A DNA stretch of 27,300 bases from Porphyromonadaceae bacterium UBA7180 (GCA_002491165.1 DKVK01000034.1:1-27300); one strand, 5' to 3'; positions 1 through 7,193 are shown, counted from the stretch's first letter. A program made the numbers and translations. The notes: generated by a model from the letters alone, not told the origin.

Positions 1-134
1 TGCGGTGCGTACGGTGCGTACGGTCATGGAGCGGAAGCATTCATGCCACGTTCCATAATACGGAATAACCGCAAACGGGCACTCCTTTAGCAACGGATGG
101 CCCAGGTCGCGGCTATTTCCTCATCTTAGGCTCC
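1..134. other. Spacer with no recognisable gene
   Basis: No convincing reading frame or RNA was seen here. The only pattern is a short direct repeat of GGTGCGTAC near bases 5-22, cut by the window edge. The stretch lies downstream of the minus-strand rubredoxin gene. Confidence 0.5.
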
Positions 135-302
135 TTACTCTTCGGGTTCGGGGGCGAAATCCTCCTTCCCTACGCCGCAAACCGGGCAAACCCATGAGTC
201 GGGCAGTTCTTCAAACGGCGTTCCGGGGGCTATGCCGCCGTCGGGGTCGCCTACTGCGGGGTCGTAAATCCAGTCGCATACTTCACATCTGTATTTTTTC
301 AT
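135..302 (-). CDS. Rubredoxin
   Basis: A 55-residue protein starting MKKYRCEVCDWIYDP. It has the two C-x2-C knuckles of rubredoxin: CEVC at residues 6-9 and CPVC at 39-42. It also has the family's aromatic core (Tyr4, Trp11, Tyr13) and the GDPDGGIAPGTPFEELP loop. Length is typical for a single-iron rubredoxin. It should carry electrons in the cytoplasm through one Fe(Cys)4 centre, in anaerobes often towards rubrerythrin or superoxide reductase in oxygen defence; the partner here is not visible. It is transcribed away from the Fur-family gene, sharing a 208 bp spacer. Bases 322-353, upstream of its start, form a 7 bp stem (CGGTGCC/GGCACCG). I saw no good -7 box on this strand. Identification is secure. 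Confidence 0.95.
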   Translation of the reverse strand: MKKYRCEVCDWIYDPAVGDPDGGIAPGTPFEELPDSWVCPVCGVGKEDFAPEPEE

Positions 303-417
303 CTCTTCATAATTTTTATTACGGTGCCGGAGAGGCCCGGGCGCGGGGCACCGCAGGGTTTAACTTCAGGTATTTTATCATAACAACACCGCCGGGGGCA
401 CATTTGTTCCCGAAATA

Positions 418-449
418 TTTGGATATGTCGGCGCGGGGTGTTACCTTTG
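418..449 (+). promoter_or_regulatory. Bacteroidetes-type promoter for the Fur-family/purA operon
   Basis: TTTG at 418-421, a 20 bp spacer, then TACCTTTG at 442-449. This matches the Bacteroidetes consensus TTTG / TAnnTTTG exactly. Transcription would begin near 456, about 55 nt before the ATG at 511. Confidence 0.75.
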
Positions 450-510
450 CACAGTTTTGCGGGCCGCCACCCGGCAGGAGGCGCCGCGACACTGAAATTT
501 GCCACAGACG

Positions 511-975
511 ATGACAAACGAGAGCGAAAGGGAAACAGCCGCACGGCTCCGCCTGGAGCGGTATTTGGCCTCGCGGGGAATGCGCAAGACCCCGGAGCGT
601 TTCGCTATACTCAAGGCCGTGTGCCAGACTGAGGGGCACTTCGACGCCGAAGAGCTCTACGGCCTGATGGAGAAGAGGCTCTACCACGTCTCGCTCGTGA
701 CGGTCTACAACACGCTGCAGCTCTTCACCCGCGCAGGCATCGTGGACAGCCACCGCCTCTCGAAGCGCGGCTCGGTGTTCGAGCTGGCCAAACAGGGGCA
801 CATTCACCTGGTGTGCTCGCAGTGCGGCCGCGTGCGCGAGGAGAACGACCCCGAACTGGCCCAACTCCTCGCCTCGAAACATTACAAGGGTTTCACGCAA
901 TCGTCGTTCGGAATAGACGTCTTCGGCCTCTGTTCCTCGTGTGTGCGCAAAAACCGCAAGAATATAAACAAGTAA
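511..975 (+). CDS. Fur-family metal-dependent transcriptional regulator
   Basis: 154 residues counted from the ATG at 511. An in-frame TTG at 499 would add four residues, but ATG is preferred. The N-terminal winged helix carries the recognition-helix signature SLVTVYNTLQLF (61-72). The C-terminal dimerisation half has metal ligands H43, E91, H97 and H99, and a structural zinc site from C102/C105 (CSQC) and C141/C144 (CSSC). The residue matching Asp104 of Bacillus PerR is Glu110, and the one matching Asp85 is Glu91. By family knowledge this fits an iron-type Fur better than a peroxide-sensing PerR, though I rate that subtype call as moderate. purA begins 12 bp downstream, so the two are one operon. 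The divergent neighbour is a rubredoxin gene. Confidence 0.93.
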   Translation: MTNESERETAARLRLERYLASRGMRKTPERFAILKAVCQTEGHFDAEELYGLMEKRLYHVSLVTVYNTLQLFTRAGIVDSHRLSKRGSVFELAKQGHIHLVCSQCGRVREENDPELAQLLASKHYKGFTQSSFGIDVFGLCSSCVRKNRKNINK

Positions 976-987
976 CACAGATAAGCA

Positions 988-2259
988 ATGGTAAAAGCTG
1001 ACGTATTACTCGGCCTCCAATGGGGCGACGAGGGCAAAGGAAAGATAGTTGACGTGCTGACACCGCGCTACGACGCCGTGGCTCGCTTCCAGGGCGGCCC
1101 CAACGCCGGGCACACCCTCGAGTTCGACAACAAGAAGGTCGTGCTCCGTTCCATCCCTTCCGGCATTTTCCTGTGCCGCACCAACATCATCGGCGGCGGC
1201 GTGGTGCTCGACCCCGTGCTCTTCATGCAGGAAGCAAAAGAGATTGAGAACAACGGCATCGACCTGCACAAGATACTGAAAATCTCCAAGAAAGCCCACC
1301 TCATCCTCCCCACCCACCGGCTGCTCGACGCCGCCAACGAGAAGGCCAAGGGAGCATCTAAAATCGGCACCACCGGCAAGGGCATCGGCCCCACGTACAC
1401 CGACAAGATTTCTCGCAACGGGCTGCGCGTAGGCGACCTCTTCGACCGTTTCGGCGAGAAGTACGAACGCTGTCTGAACCGACACCTCGACATGCTCCGG
1501 CGCCTCGGTGAAACCCCGGAAACCGCCGCCCTGGAACGGCAGTGGCTCGACGCAGTGGAATACCTCAAAGGGTATGACATCATCGACTCCGAATACTACA
1601 TCAACGAAATGCTCGACAACGGCCGCTCGCTGCTCTGCGAGGGCGCCCAGGGCACAATGCTCGACGTGGACTACGGCTCTTACCCCTTCGTCACCTCCTC
1701 GAACACTGTCTGCGCCGGAGCCTGCACCGGGCTCGGCATCTCCCCGCACCGCATCGGCGAGGTTTACGGCATCTTCAAGGCTTACTGCACCCGCGTCGGC
1801 GCCGGCCCATTCCCCACCGAACTCTTCGACGAAACCGGGAAACACCTGCGCGACCTCGGCCACGAATACGGCGCCGTAACCGGACGCGAACGCCGCTGCG
1901 GCTGGATTGACCTCGTGGCGCTGCGCTACTCCGTCATGATCAACGGCGTTACGCGCCTCATCATGATGAAGAGCGACGTCCTGGACGGCTTCGGGACTGT
2001 GCGCGCCTGCACCGCCTACGAAATAGACGGCAAGGTGACCGACCGGTTCCCCTTCGACGCCGACGCCGTGGACATCAAACCCGTCTATACCGACATGCCC
2101 GGCTGGAACACCGACCTCACAAAGGCCACCAAGCCGGAGGATTTCCCCGCCGAGTTCAAGGCCTACATCGCCTTCATAGAGAAATATCTCGGAGTGCCCG
2201 TCCACATCGTCTCCGTGGGTCCGGACCGCACGCAGACCGTCGTGGTACGCGACCTCTGA
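988..2259 (+). CDS. purA: Adenylosuccinate synthetase
   Basis: 423 residues, the usual length. The enzyme joins IMP and aspartate using GTP to give adenylosuccinate, the first committed step from IMP to AMP, in the cytoplasm. The N-terminal P-loop-like signature QWGDEGKGK (11-19) contains the catalytic Asp14, and QGGPNAGH ends at catalytic His42. The IMP/GTP region includes GTTGKGIGPTY, the aspartate-loop region contains GAVTGRERRCGW, and the C-terminus has SVGPDRTQT. It starts 12 bp after the Fur-family gene and is presumably co-transcribed from the promoter at 418-449, an arrangement that would tie purine synthesis to the regulator's transcript. No terminator is seen between it and the next gene. 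Confidence 0.98.
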   Translation: MVKADVLLGLQWGDEGKGKIVDVLTPRYDAVARFQGGPNAGHTLEFDNKKVVLRSIPSGIFLCRTNIIGGGVVLDPVLFMQEAKEIENNGIDLHKILKISKKAHLILPTHRLLDAANEKAKGASKIGTTGKGIGPTYTDKISRNGLRVGDLFDRFGEKYERCLNRHLDMLRRLGETPETAALERQWLDAVEYLKGYDIIDSEYYINEMLDNGRSLLCEGAQGTMLDVDYGSYPFVTSSNTVCAGACTGLGISPHRIGEVYGIFKAYCTRVGAGPFPTELFDETGKHLRDLGHEYGAVTGRERRCGWIDLVALRYSVMINGVTRLIMMKSDVLDGFGTVRACTAYEIDGKVTDRFPFDADAVDIKPVYTDMPGWNTDLTKATKPEDFPAEFKAYIAFIEKYLGVPVHIVSVGPDRTQTVVVRDL

Positions 2260-2313
2260 CTACCTTTTATATAACAAAAACTTAACTGATAACATAAACC
2301 TTATGGCAACGCG

Positions 2314-2341
2314 CGCCGGGAGCTTGACATACTGCCCGGCG
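2314..2341 (+). promoter_or_regulatory. Leader hairpin before the DUF1015 gene
   Basis: CGCCGGG at 2314-2320 pairs with CCCGGCG at 2335-2341, giving a perfect 7 bp stem with a 14 nt loop, 23 nt before the next start codon. An ATG at 2303 opens a 24-codon out-of-frame reading frame that runs through the hairpin and ends at 2377, overlapping the start of the downstream gene by 13 nt. Function is unproven. Confidence 0.35.
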
Positions 2342-2364
2342 ACGCCCGCCGAAAATCCGACACC

Positions 2365-3612
2365 ATGGCAAAAGTAAAACCGTTCAAGGGCGTCCGCCCG
2401 CCGAAAGAACTTGTAGAACAGGTGGTTTCCCGCCCCTATGACGTGCTCAACTCCGAAGAGGCCCGCAAAGAGGCCGAAGGCAACGAGAAGAGCCTCTACC
2501 ACATCATCAAACCGGAAATCAACTTCGAGCCCGGCACAGACGAACACGACCCCAAAGTCTACGCATCGGCTGCCGAGAACTTCAAAAAATTCCAGGAAAA
2601 CGGCTGGCTCGTCCAGGATCCCGAAGAGAAATACTACATCTATGCACAGACAATGGACGGCCGCACACAGTACGGCTTCGTAGTGGCCGCATGGGTGGAA
2701 GACTACATGGAAGGCCGCATCAAGAAGCATGAGCTTACACGCCGCGACAAAGAGGAAGACCGCATGAAACACGTGCGCATAAACAACGCGAACGTGGAGC
2801 CGGTGTTCTTCGCTTTCCCCGATGATGAAGTGCTCGAAGGCATCATCCGCAAAGTCACCGCCGGCGAACCGGAGTACGACTTCGTGGCTCCCGACGGATT
2901 CGGCCATACCCTGTGGGTAATCTCCGACCCCGAACTCATCAAGACCATCACCGAAGAGTTTGCCAAGATACCTAACTTCTACATCGCCGACGGCCACCAC
3001 CGCTCCGCCGCCGCCGCCCTCGTGGGCGACGAAAAGCGCCGCAACAACCCCAACCACACCGGCAACGAGGAGTATAACTACTTCCTGGCCGTGGCCTTCC
3101 CCGCAAGCCACCTCAACGTCATCGACTACAACCGCGTGGTTCGCGACCTCAACGGCAACACCCCCGAGCAGTTCCTCGAGAAGGTTGCCAAGAACTTCGA
3201 CGTCGAGAAGGTCGGCAAGGAAATCTACAAGCCCAACAAGCTCCACAACTTCGCCCTTTACCTTGACGGCAACTGGTATTCGCTGACCGCCAAACCCGGC
3301 ACATACAACGACCAGGACCCCATCGGCGTGCTTGACGTGACTGTATCTTCCGACCTCATCCTGCGCGACATCCTCGGCATCACCGACCTGCGCAGCGACA
3401 AGCGCATCGACTTCGTGGGCGGTATCCGCGGCCTGGGCGAGCTCCAGCGCCGTGTCGACAGCGGCGAAATGGCTATGGCCCTCGCCCTGTATCCCGTCAC
3501 CATGGGACAGATTATCAACATCGCCGACACCGGCAACATCATGCCCCCGAAGACCACCTGGTTCGAGCCCAAGCTCCGCTCAGGCCTCGTAATCCACAAA
3601 CTCGACGACTAA
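2365..3612 (+). CDS. DUF1015 family protein
   Basis: 415 residues, close to the family's usual length. DUF1015 hallmarks include the N-terminal PFKGVRPP and RPYDVL motifs, the central EPVFF segment, and the signature IADGHHRSAAA, followed by YNYFLAVAFP. The DGHHR core resembles the catalytic G-x-HR motif of ParB/sulfiredoxin-fold enzymes such as archaeal free-serine kinase. A kinase-like role in serine metabolism is therefore possible, but this is inference. In related Bacteroidales I would expect this gene beside serC and serA; here neither is present and it follows purA by 105 bp. TACCTTTT at 2261-2268 is a weak -7 candidate without a -33 box. The gene ends just before a strong terminator. 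Confidence 0.88.
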   Translation: MAKVKPFKGVRPPKELVEQVVSRPYDVLNSEEARKEAEGNEKSLYHIIKPEINFEPGTDEHDPKVYASAAENFKKFQENGWLVQDPEEKYYIYAQTMDGRTQYGFVVAAWVEDYMEGRIKKHELTRRDKEEDRMKHVRINNANVEPVFFAFPDDEVLEGIIRKVTAGEPEYDFVAPDGFGHTLWVISDPELIKTITEEFAKIPNFYIADGHHRSAAAALVGDEKRRNNPNHTGNEEYNYFLAVAFPASHLNVIDYNRVVRDLNGNTPEQFLEKVAKNFDVEKVGKEIYKPNKLHNFALYLDGNWYSLTAKPGTYNDQDPIGVLDVTVSSDLILRDILGITDLRSDKRIDFVGGIRGLGELQRRVDSGEMAMALALYPVTMGQIINIADTGNIMPPKTTWFEPKLRSGLVIHKLDD

Positions 3613-3626
3613 TCACCCTCACCCAT

Positions 3627-3668
3627 AATAAAAAAGCAGGAGGCCGTGGAGCCTCCTGCTTTTTTATT
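3627..3668 (+). terminator. Bidirectional intrinsic terminator after the DUF1015 gene
   Basis: A perfect 18 bp inverted repeat with a 6 nt loop. The GC-rich core GCAGGAGGC/GCCTCCTGC is flanked by six A on the left and six T on the right, so it can stop transcription from either side. It lies 15 bp after the stop codon. Confidence 0.93.
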
Positions 3669-3674
3669 ATGGAG

Positions 3675-3751
3675 CGCAGGCCTCCCGGCCTGCGGAATAA
3701 CCACCGCAAAAGCACCGTCGCTTTTGTAAACGTGCGGCGAGCTTGCTCGCC
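3675..3751. repeat. Cluster of three short palindromes (REP-like)
   Basis: Three perfect or near-perfect hairpins stand in a row. CGCAGGCC/GGCCTGCG (3675-3694) has a TCCC loop. GCAAAAGC/GCTTTTGT (3706-3727) follows. GGCGAGC/GCTCGCC (3736-3751) has a 2 nt spacer. They lie between convergent genes and lack U-tracts, so they are not ordinary terminators. They resemble repetitive extragenic palindromes. Confidence 0.5.
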
Positions 3752-3772
3752 GTCCGCTTCGTCGCATAAACG

Positions 3773-3805
3773 AAAAAAGCTGCCCCGAAGCGCTCTCGGA
3801 GCAGC
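3773..3805 (-). terminator. Intrinsic terminator of kbl
   Basis: Read on the minus strand, GCTGC and CCGA arms pair around a short loop (plus-strand arms GCTGC..CCGA and TCGG..GCAGC), followed by six T. It lies 34 bp after the kbl stop codon. Confidence 0.85.
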
Positions 3806-3839
3806 CGTTATATATAGGGCTAAATTTTCATCTGATTTC

Positions 3840-5033
3840 TTATTTCAGGACGCCGAGTTTTTTGCCTACCTTGACGAAAGCGGCGATGGCGCGGTCCAGT
3901 TGCTCGCGGTTGTGGCCGGCTGAGAGCTGTACGCGGATACGGGCCTGACCTTTCGGCACTACCGGATAGTAGAAACCGGTGACGTAAATACCCTCCTTCT
4001 GCATCTCGGCGGCGAAGTCCTGCGAGAGTTTGGCGTCATAGAGCATCACGGCGCAGATGGCAGACTGTGTGGGCTTGATGTCGAAACCGGCGGCAAGCAT
4101 CTTGTCGCGGAAGTAGTTGACGTTCTCCATCAGTTTGTCATGCAGGTCGTTGCTTTCGCCGAGCATCTTGAACATCTCGATGCTGGCACCTACTATCGAG
4201 GGAGCCACCGAGTTGGAGAAGAGATAGGGACGCGAACGCTGGCGCAGCATGTCGATGATTTCCTTCGGGCCGGTGGTGAAGCCGCCCATGGCGCCGCCGA
4301 ACGACTTGCCGAGCGTGCCGGTGAAGATGTCGATCTTACCGTAGCAGTCGAACTGTTCTGCCACACCGTGGCCTGTGGGGCCGACCACACCGGCCGAGTG
4401 GCTTTCATCTACCATCACGAGGGCGTCATACTTCTCGGCGAGTTCGCAGATTTTGTCCATCGGGGCCACGTTACCGTCCATCGAGAAGACACCGTCCGTG
4501 GCGATGATGCGGAAGCGGCAGTCCTGTGCCTCTTTCAGTTTCTCTTCGAGGTCGGCCATGTCTGCGTTTGCATACCGGAGGCGTTTAGCCTTGCAGAGGC
4601 GCACGCCGTCGATGATTGAGGCGTGGTTCAATGAGTCGGAGATGATGGCGTCTTCCGGGCCGAAGAGGGGCTCGAAGAGGCCGCCGTTGGCATCGAAGCA
4701 AGCGGCGTAGAGGATGGTGTCCTCGGTGTGGAAATAATCGGAGATAGCTTTCTCCAGCTCTTTGTGGAGGTCCTGGGTACCGCAGATGAAGCGGACTGAC
4801 GACATGCCGTAGCCACGGCGGTCCATGGCCTTCTTGGCGGCGTCGATGAGGCGCTGGTTGTCGGAGAGGCCGAGGTAGTTGTTGGCGCAGAAGTTGAGTA
4901 CTTCGCCGGGGGTGTTTTCAACCTCGATGTCAGCCTTCTGCGGGGTGGTTATGATGCGTTCGTTCTTGTAAAGTCCTGCGTCCTTGATGTCCTGGAGTTC
5001 CTTTGTAAGATGTGTCTTAAATGCGTTATACAT
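3840..5033 (-). CDS. kbl: Glycine C-acetyltransferase (2-amino-3-ketobutyrate CoA ligase)
   Basis: 397 residues, the standard length for this PLP enzyme of the alpha-oxoamine synthase group. It cleaves 2-amino-3-oxobutyrate with CoA into glycine and acetyl-CoA, the second step of threonine breakdown. The PLP Schiff-base lysine is K243 in TGTLGKSFGG. D209 and H212 lie in VMVDESHSAG, and H137 in SLNHASI stacks on the cofactor. The N-terminal GEVLNFCANNYLGL motif is typical. It is divergent from the threonine dehydrogenase gene, whose product is its substrate, and the two share a 155 bp regulatory spacer. Its own terminator follows. Identification is secure. Confidence 0.98.
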   Translation of the reverse strand: MYNAFKTHLTKELQDIKDAGLYKNERIITTPQKADIEVENTPGEVLNFCANNYLGLSDNQRLIDAAKKAMDRRGYGMSSVRFICGTQDLHKELEKAISDYFHTEDTILYAACFDANGGLFEPLFGPEDAIISDSLNHASIIDGVRLCKAKRLRYANADMADLEEKLKEAQDCRFRIIATDGVFSMDGNVAPMDKICELAEKYDALVMVDESHSAGVVGPTGHGVAEQFDCYGKIDIFTGTLGKSFGGAMGGFTTGPKEIIDMLRQRSRPYLFSNSVAPSIVGASIEMFKMLGESNDLHDKLMENVNYFRDKMLAAGFDIKPTQSAICAVMLYDAKLSQDFAAEMQKEGIYVTGFYYPVVPKGQARIRVQLSAGHNREQLDRAIAAFVKVGKKLGVLK

Positions 5034-5055
5034 GATATTATGAGTTTAGATTGGC

Positions 5056-5063
5056 CAAAGTTA
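5056..5063 (-). promoter_or_regulatory. kbl promoter -7 box
   Basis: TAACTTTG on the minus strand is a perfect TAnnTTTG box 22 bp before the kbl ATG. The place expected for the -33 box (5084-5087) reads ACCC, so no -33 consensus is present. That position falls between the two copies of the direct repeat at 5069-5099. Confidence 0.65.
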
Positions 5064-5068
5064 GCAAA

Positions 5069-5099
5069 TTTTCTCCGAACAGAGGGTCTTTTCTCCGAA
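5069..5099. promoter_or_regulatory. Direct-repeat operator candidate between kbl and the threonine dehydrogenase gene
   Basis: The 11-mer TTTTCTCCGAA occurs perfectly at 5069-5079 and 5089-5099, start-to-start 20 bp, or about two helical turns. It overlaps the kbl -33 region and lies upstream of the opposite promoter, a layout typical of a regulator controlling both divergent genes. Confidence 0.5.
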
Positions 5100-5125
5100 A
5101 AATTTAACAATTTTCACCTAATTTA

Positions 5126-5157
5126 TTTTCCGGTTATCGAGATTATAGGTAATTTTG
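5126..5157 (+). promoter_or_regulatory. Promoter of the threonine dehydrogenase gene
   Basis: TTTT at 5126-5129 (one mismatch to TTTG), a 20 bp spacer, then a perfect TAATTTTG at 5150-5157. The expected transcription start is near 5164, about 25 nt before the ATG. Confidence 0.7.
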
Positions 5158-5188
5158 CACCATCTAACGAGACCAACCATCTAATCGA

Positions 5189-6163
5189 ATGAAAAATATT
5201 TTGATTATCGGAGCCACCGGCCAGATAGGGTCGGAGCTCACCATGAAACTGAGAAAGGAGTATCCCGCCGGCAATGTAGTGTGCGGATACATCAAAGGCG
5301 CCGAACCCAAGGGCGCACTGTTGGAATCCGGACCGGCCGAGGAGGTTGACATCACCTCGCCGCAGATGATTGCCGACGCCGTGGAGAAATACAACATCGA
5401 CACCATCTACAACCTTGCCGCGCTGCTGTCGGCCGTCGCCGAGTCGCGTCCCCAGCTCGCCTGGAAAATAGGCGTCGGCGGCCTCTACAACTGCCTCGAA
5501 GTGTCGCGCGAAAAGGGCTGCGCCCTCTTCACCCCCAGCTCCATCGGCTCCTTTGGAGAAACCACCCCACACATCAAGACACCGCAGGACACCATCCAGC
5601 GTCCCGACACCATTTACGGCGTCACCAAAGTTACCGGCGAGATGCTGAGCGACTACTACGCACGCCGCTTCGGCGTAGACACGCGCTCGGTGCGCTTCCC
5701 CGGCCTCATCTCCTACGTGGCGCCTCCGGGCGGCGGTACCACCGACTACGCCGTGGATATCTACTACAGCGCCGTGAAGGGCGAGAAATTCAAATGCCCG
5801 CTCAAACCCGGCACCTTCATGGACATGATGTATATGCCCGACGCCCTGCGCGCAGCCGTTGAAATCATGGAAGCCGACCCCTCGCGCCTCAAACACCGCA
5901 ACTCCTTCAACATCGCCTCCATGAGCTTCGACCCGGAAATCATCTCCGCCAAAATCAAGGAATACGTTCCCGGCTTCGAAATGGAATACGAGCTCGACCC
6001 GCTGCGCCAGGCCATCGCCGACTCATGGCCCGACAGCCTCGACGACACCTGCGCACGCGAAGAATGGGACTGGAAGCCGCAGTACGACCTCGACTCCATG
6101 ACCGAAGACATGCTGAAGAATCTGCGCATAAAATTCGGTATCGCCGAACCCGCCATGGCATAA
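5189..6163 (+). CDS. L-threonine 3-dehydrogenase, NAD-dependent epimerase (SDR) type
   Basis: 324 residues. The N-terminal Rossmann motif GATGQIG (8-14) binds NAD, and the SDR catalytic pair is Tyr143 and Lys147 in YGVTK, with serines in FTPSSIGSFG (114-123). This is the extended-SDR threonine dehydrogenase described in Bacteroidetes such as Flavobacterium, unrelated to the zinc enzyme of E. coli. It oxidises threonine to 2-amino-3-oxobutyrate, which Kbl, encoded divergently next door, then splits. FPGLISYVAPPGGGTTDYA matches the substrate-binding region of this family. The gene context makes this reading much stronger than a generic sugar epimerase. It has its own promoter and terminator. 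Confidence 0.93.
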   Translation: MKNILIIGATGQIGSELTMKLRKEYPAGNVVCGYIKGAEPKGALLESGPAEEVDITSPQMIADAVEKYNIDTIYNLAALLSAVAESRPQLAWKIGVGGLYNCLEVSREKGCALFTPSSIGSFGETTPHIKTPQDTIQRPDTIYGVTKVTGEMLSDYYARRFGVDTRSVRFPGLISYVAPPGGGTTDYAVDIYYSAVKGEKFKCPLKPGTFMDMMYMPDALRAAVEIMEADPSRLKHRNSFNIASMSFDPEIISAKIKEYVPGFEMEYELDPLRQAIADSWPDSLDDTCAREEWDWKPQYDLDSMTEDMLKNLRIKFGIAEPAMA

Positions 6164-6186
6164 TCCTTTCCCAAAATAAAAGCCAC

Positions 6187-6218
6187 AAGCCGGACGCCCA
6201 CCCGCGCCCGGCTTTTTT
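6187..6218 (+). terminator. Intrinsic terminator of the threonine dehydrogenase gene
   Basis: AAGCCGG pairs with CCGGCTT around a GC-rich loop, followed by a run of T, starting 24 bp after the stop codon. Confidence 0.85.
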
Positions 6219-6250
6219 CGTAATGAACAACCTGCAATCTAACGAATTAC

Positions 6251-6315
6251 GTCAGCGCTTCCTTCCGTCAGGAAGCGGATTTACCGTAACCCCACACGCC
6301 CGACGGCGTGTGGGG
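6251..6315. repeat. Double-hairpin dispersed repeat, copy A
   Basis: Hairpin 1 is CGCTTCC/GGAAGCG (6256-6277). Hairpin 2 is a perfect 11 bp stem, CCCCACACGCC/GGCGTGTGGGG, with a CGAC loop (6290-6315). The same two-hairpin order, with the shared linker GTCAGGAAGC and TAACCCC, recurs at 18628-18688. It lies after a terminator, so it is probably a REP-like element or a structured RNA rather than part of the upstream gene. Confidence 0.7.
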
Positions 6316-6622
6316 TAGGAATGGCACGCGTTAACCCAGGCCTCCGGGAAGGAGGCCGATTATCATTACGAGATATTATTTTGGCGTAAATCGCTCTGCG
6401 ACCAAAGGCATTACGCAATACTAAGAGAATCGGTTCATTTTTGGTCAATTTTGCTTTACGGGACTGCGGATTTGGAAAGATGGATATAAATTACGAAATA
6501 AATTTTGTTCCCTCCAAACGAATTTGTTAAAAATCTATATTTTTTGTAAAGAATCCCGACGAAAAGGAAGCCTCGCGGCCGTAACTGCCTGATATCTCGC
6601 GGAATCCGCAGCTGTGGACGGT
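6316..6622. other. AT-rich spacer with further small hairpins
   Basis: GGCCTCC/GGAGGCC with a GGGAA loop lies at 6339-6357, and GCGTAA/TTACGC at 6384-6416 encloses a CGC/GCG mini-stem. The rest is AT-rich. No reading frame longer than about 16 codons with a sensible start looks real, and no full promoter was found. Confidence 0.5.
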
Positions 6623-6680
6623 AGCCCGGAGAAGCCCGGGAAGCCCGATTAATCGGGACAAAGCGGGATTAATCTCGGAA
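6623..6680. repeat. Degenerate 10 bp tandem repeat array 1
   Basis: Six consecutive units of 9-10 bp: AGCCCGGAGA, AGCCCGGGA, AGCCCGATTA, ATCGGGACAA, AGCGGGATTA, ATCTCGGAA. It includes the perfect palindrome CCCGATTAATCGGG (6644-6657). The array contains the stop codon of the next gene. A related array lies at 23999-24058. Confidence 0.55.
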
Positions 6681-7193
6681 ATGGCACCTGGCGTCCGCAT
6701 CGGTGCGCAGAAGCGCGGCCATACGCGCCGCCGGCGGGAACTCTTCGCAGAACTCCGCCACCACGGTGCCCGCGGCGTCGGTGAGGTAAAGGCGCGGAAT
6801 CCCGGCATCAGCAAACAGCCGGTAGACGCCGTCCCCCTCTTGTGCCGAGTAAGGGAGCGTCAGAGAGTTGGTGTGCCAGTATGAGGCGATCTCCGCCGCG
6901 CCTTCGGAACGCGCGATGCACACCACCCTAAGCTCCGGCATTATCCCGCTCAGCTCCTGAACTACCGGAAGCTCTCGCTGACAGTCCGGGCAACCCGTGT
7001 GGAAAAACATCACGGCCGCCGGAGCGCCCTTCAGGCTCTCGTTGCTGACGAGTTCGCCGCCGTCAGTCACAACCGAGAAAACGGGCAACCGGTCACCGAC
7101 CTTCACCTTGGAGTCATAGCTGACCTCATCCTTGACGCACCCCGCCATCACGACCGCCAACAAGACCACTAAAATGCCTAAAATCTTCTCCAT
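6669..7193 (-). CDS. Thioredoxin-like (TlpA/redoxin) lipoprotein
   Basis: 174 residues from the ATG at 7193; an in-frame TTG 18 nt upstream is less likely because it would precede the signal peptide. A lipoprotein signal ends at VMAGC, lipidated on Cys19. Cysteine 19 is followed by VKDE, which fits the Bacteroidetes lipoprotein export signal (X-K-D/E-D/E), suggesting surface display. The thioredoxin-fold part starts near VKVGDRLPVF (31-40) and has the redox motif FFHTGCPDC (C68, C71) in place of WCGPC. The cis-proline region is probably DAGIPRLYL. It probably reduces or oxidises disulfides in the envelope; the substrate is unknown. It has its own promoter and lies just downstream of the fimbrial operon, on the same strand but after that operon's terminator. 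Confidence 0.85.
   Translation of the reverse strand: MEKILGILVVLLAVVMAGCVKDEVSYDSKVKVGDRLPVFSVVTDGGELVSNESLKGAPAAVMFFHTGCPDCQRELPVVQELSGIMPELRVVCIARSEGAAEIASYWHTNSLTLPYSAQEGDGVYRLFADAGIPRLYLTDAAGTVVAEFCEEFPPAARMAALLRTDADARCHFRD

Noticed and set aside
1..25. GGTGCGTAC direct repeat resembling an inversion site
   Set aside because: Only two short copies at the window edge, with no inverted partner inside the window.
1006..2205. 399-codon open frame antisense to purA
   Set aside because: It mirrors the GC-rich third positions of purA, has no recognisable domain and no promoter, and purA is unmistakable.
6478..6530. Short frame beginning ATGGATATAAATTAC
   Set aside because: Only 16 codons before a stop, no initiation context, and no similarity that I recognise.
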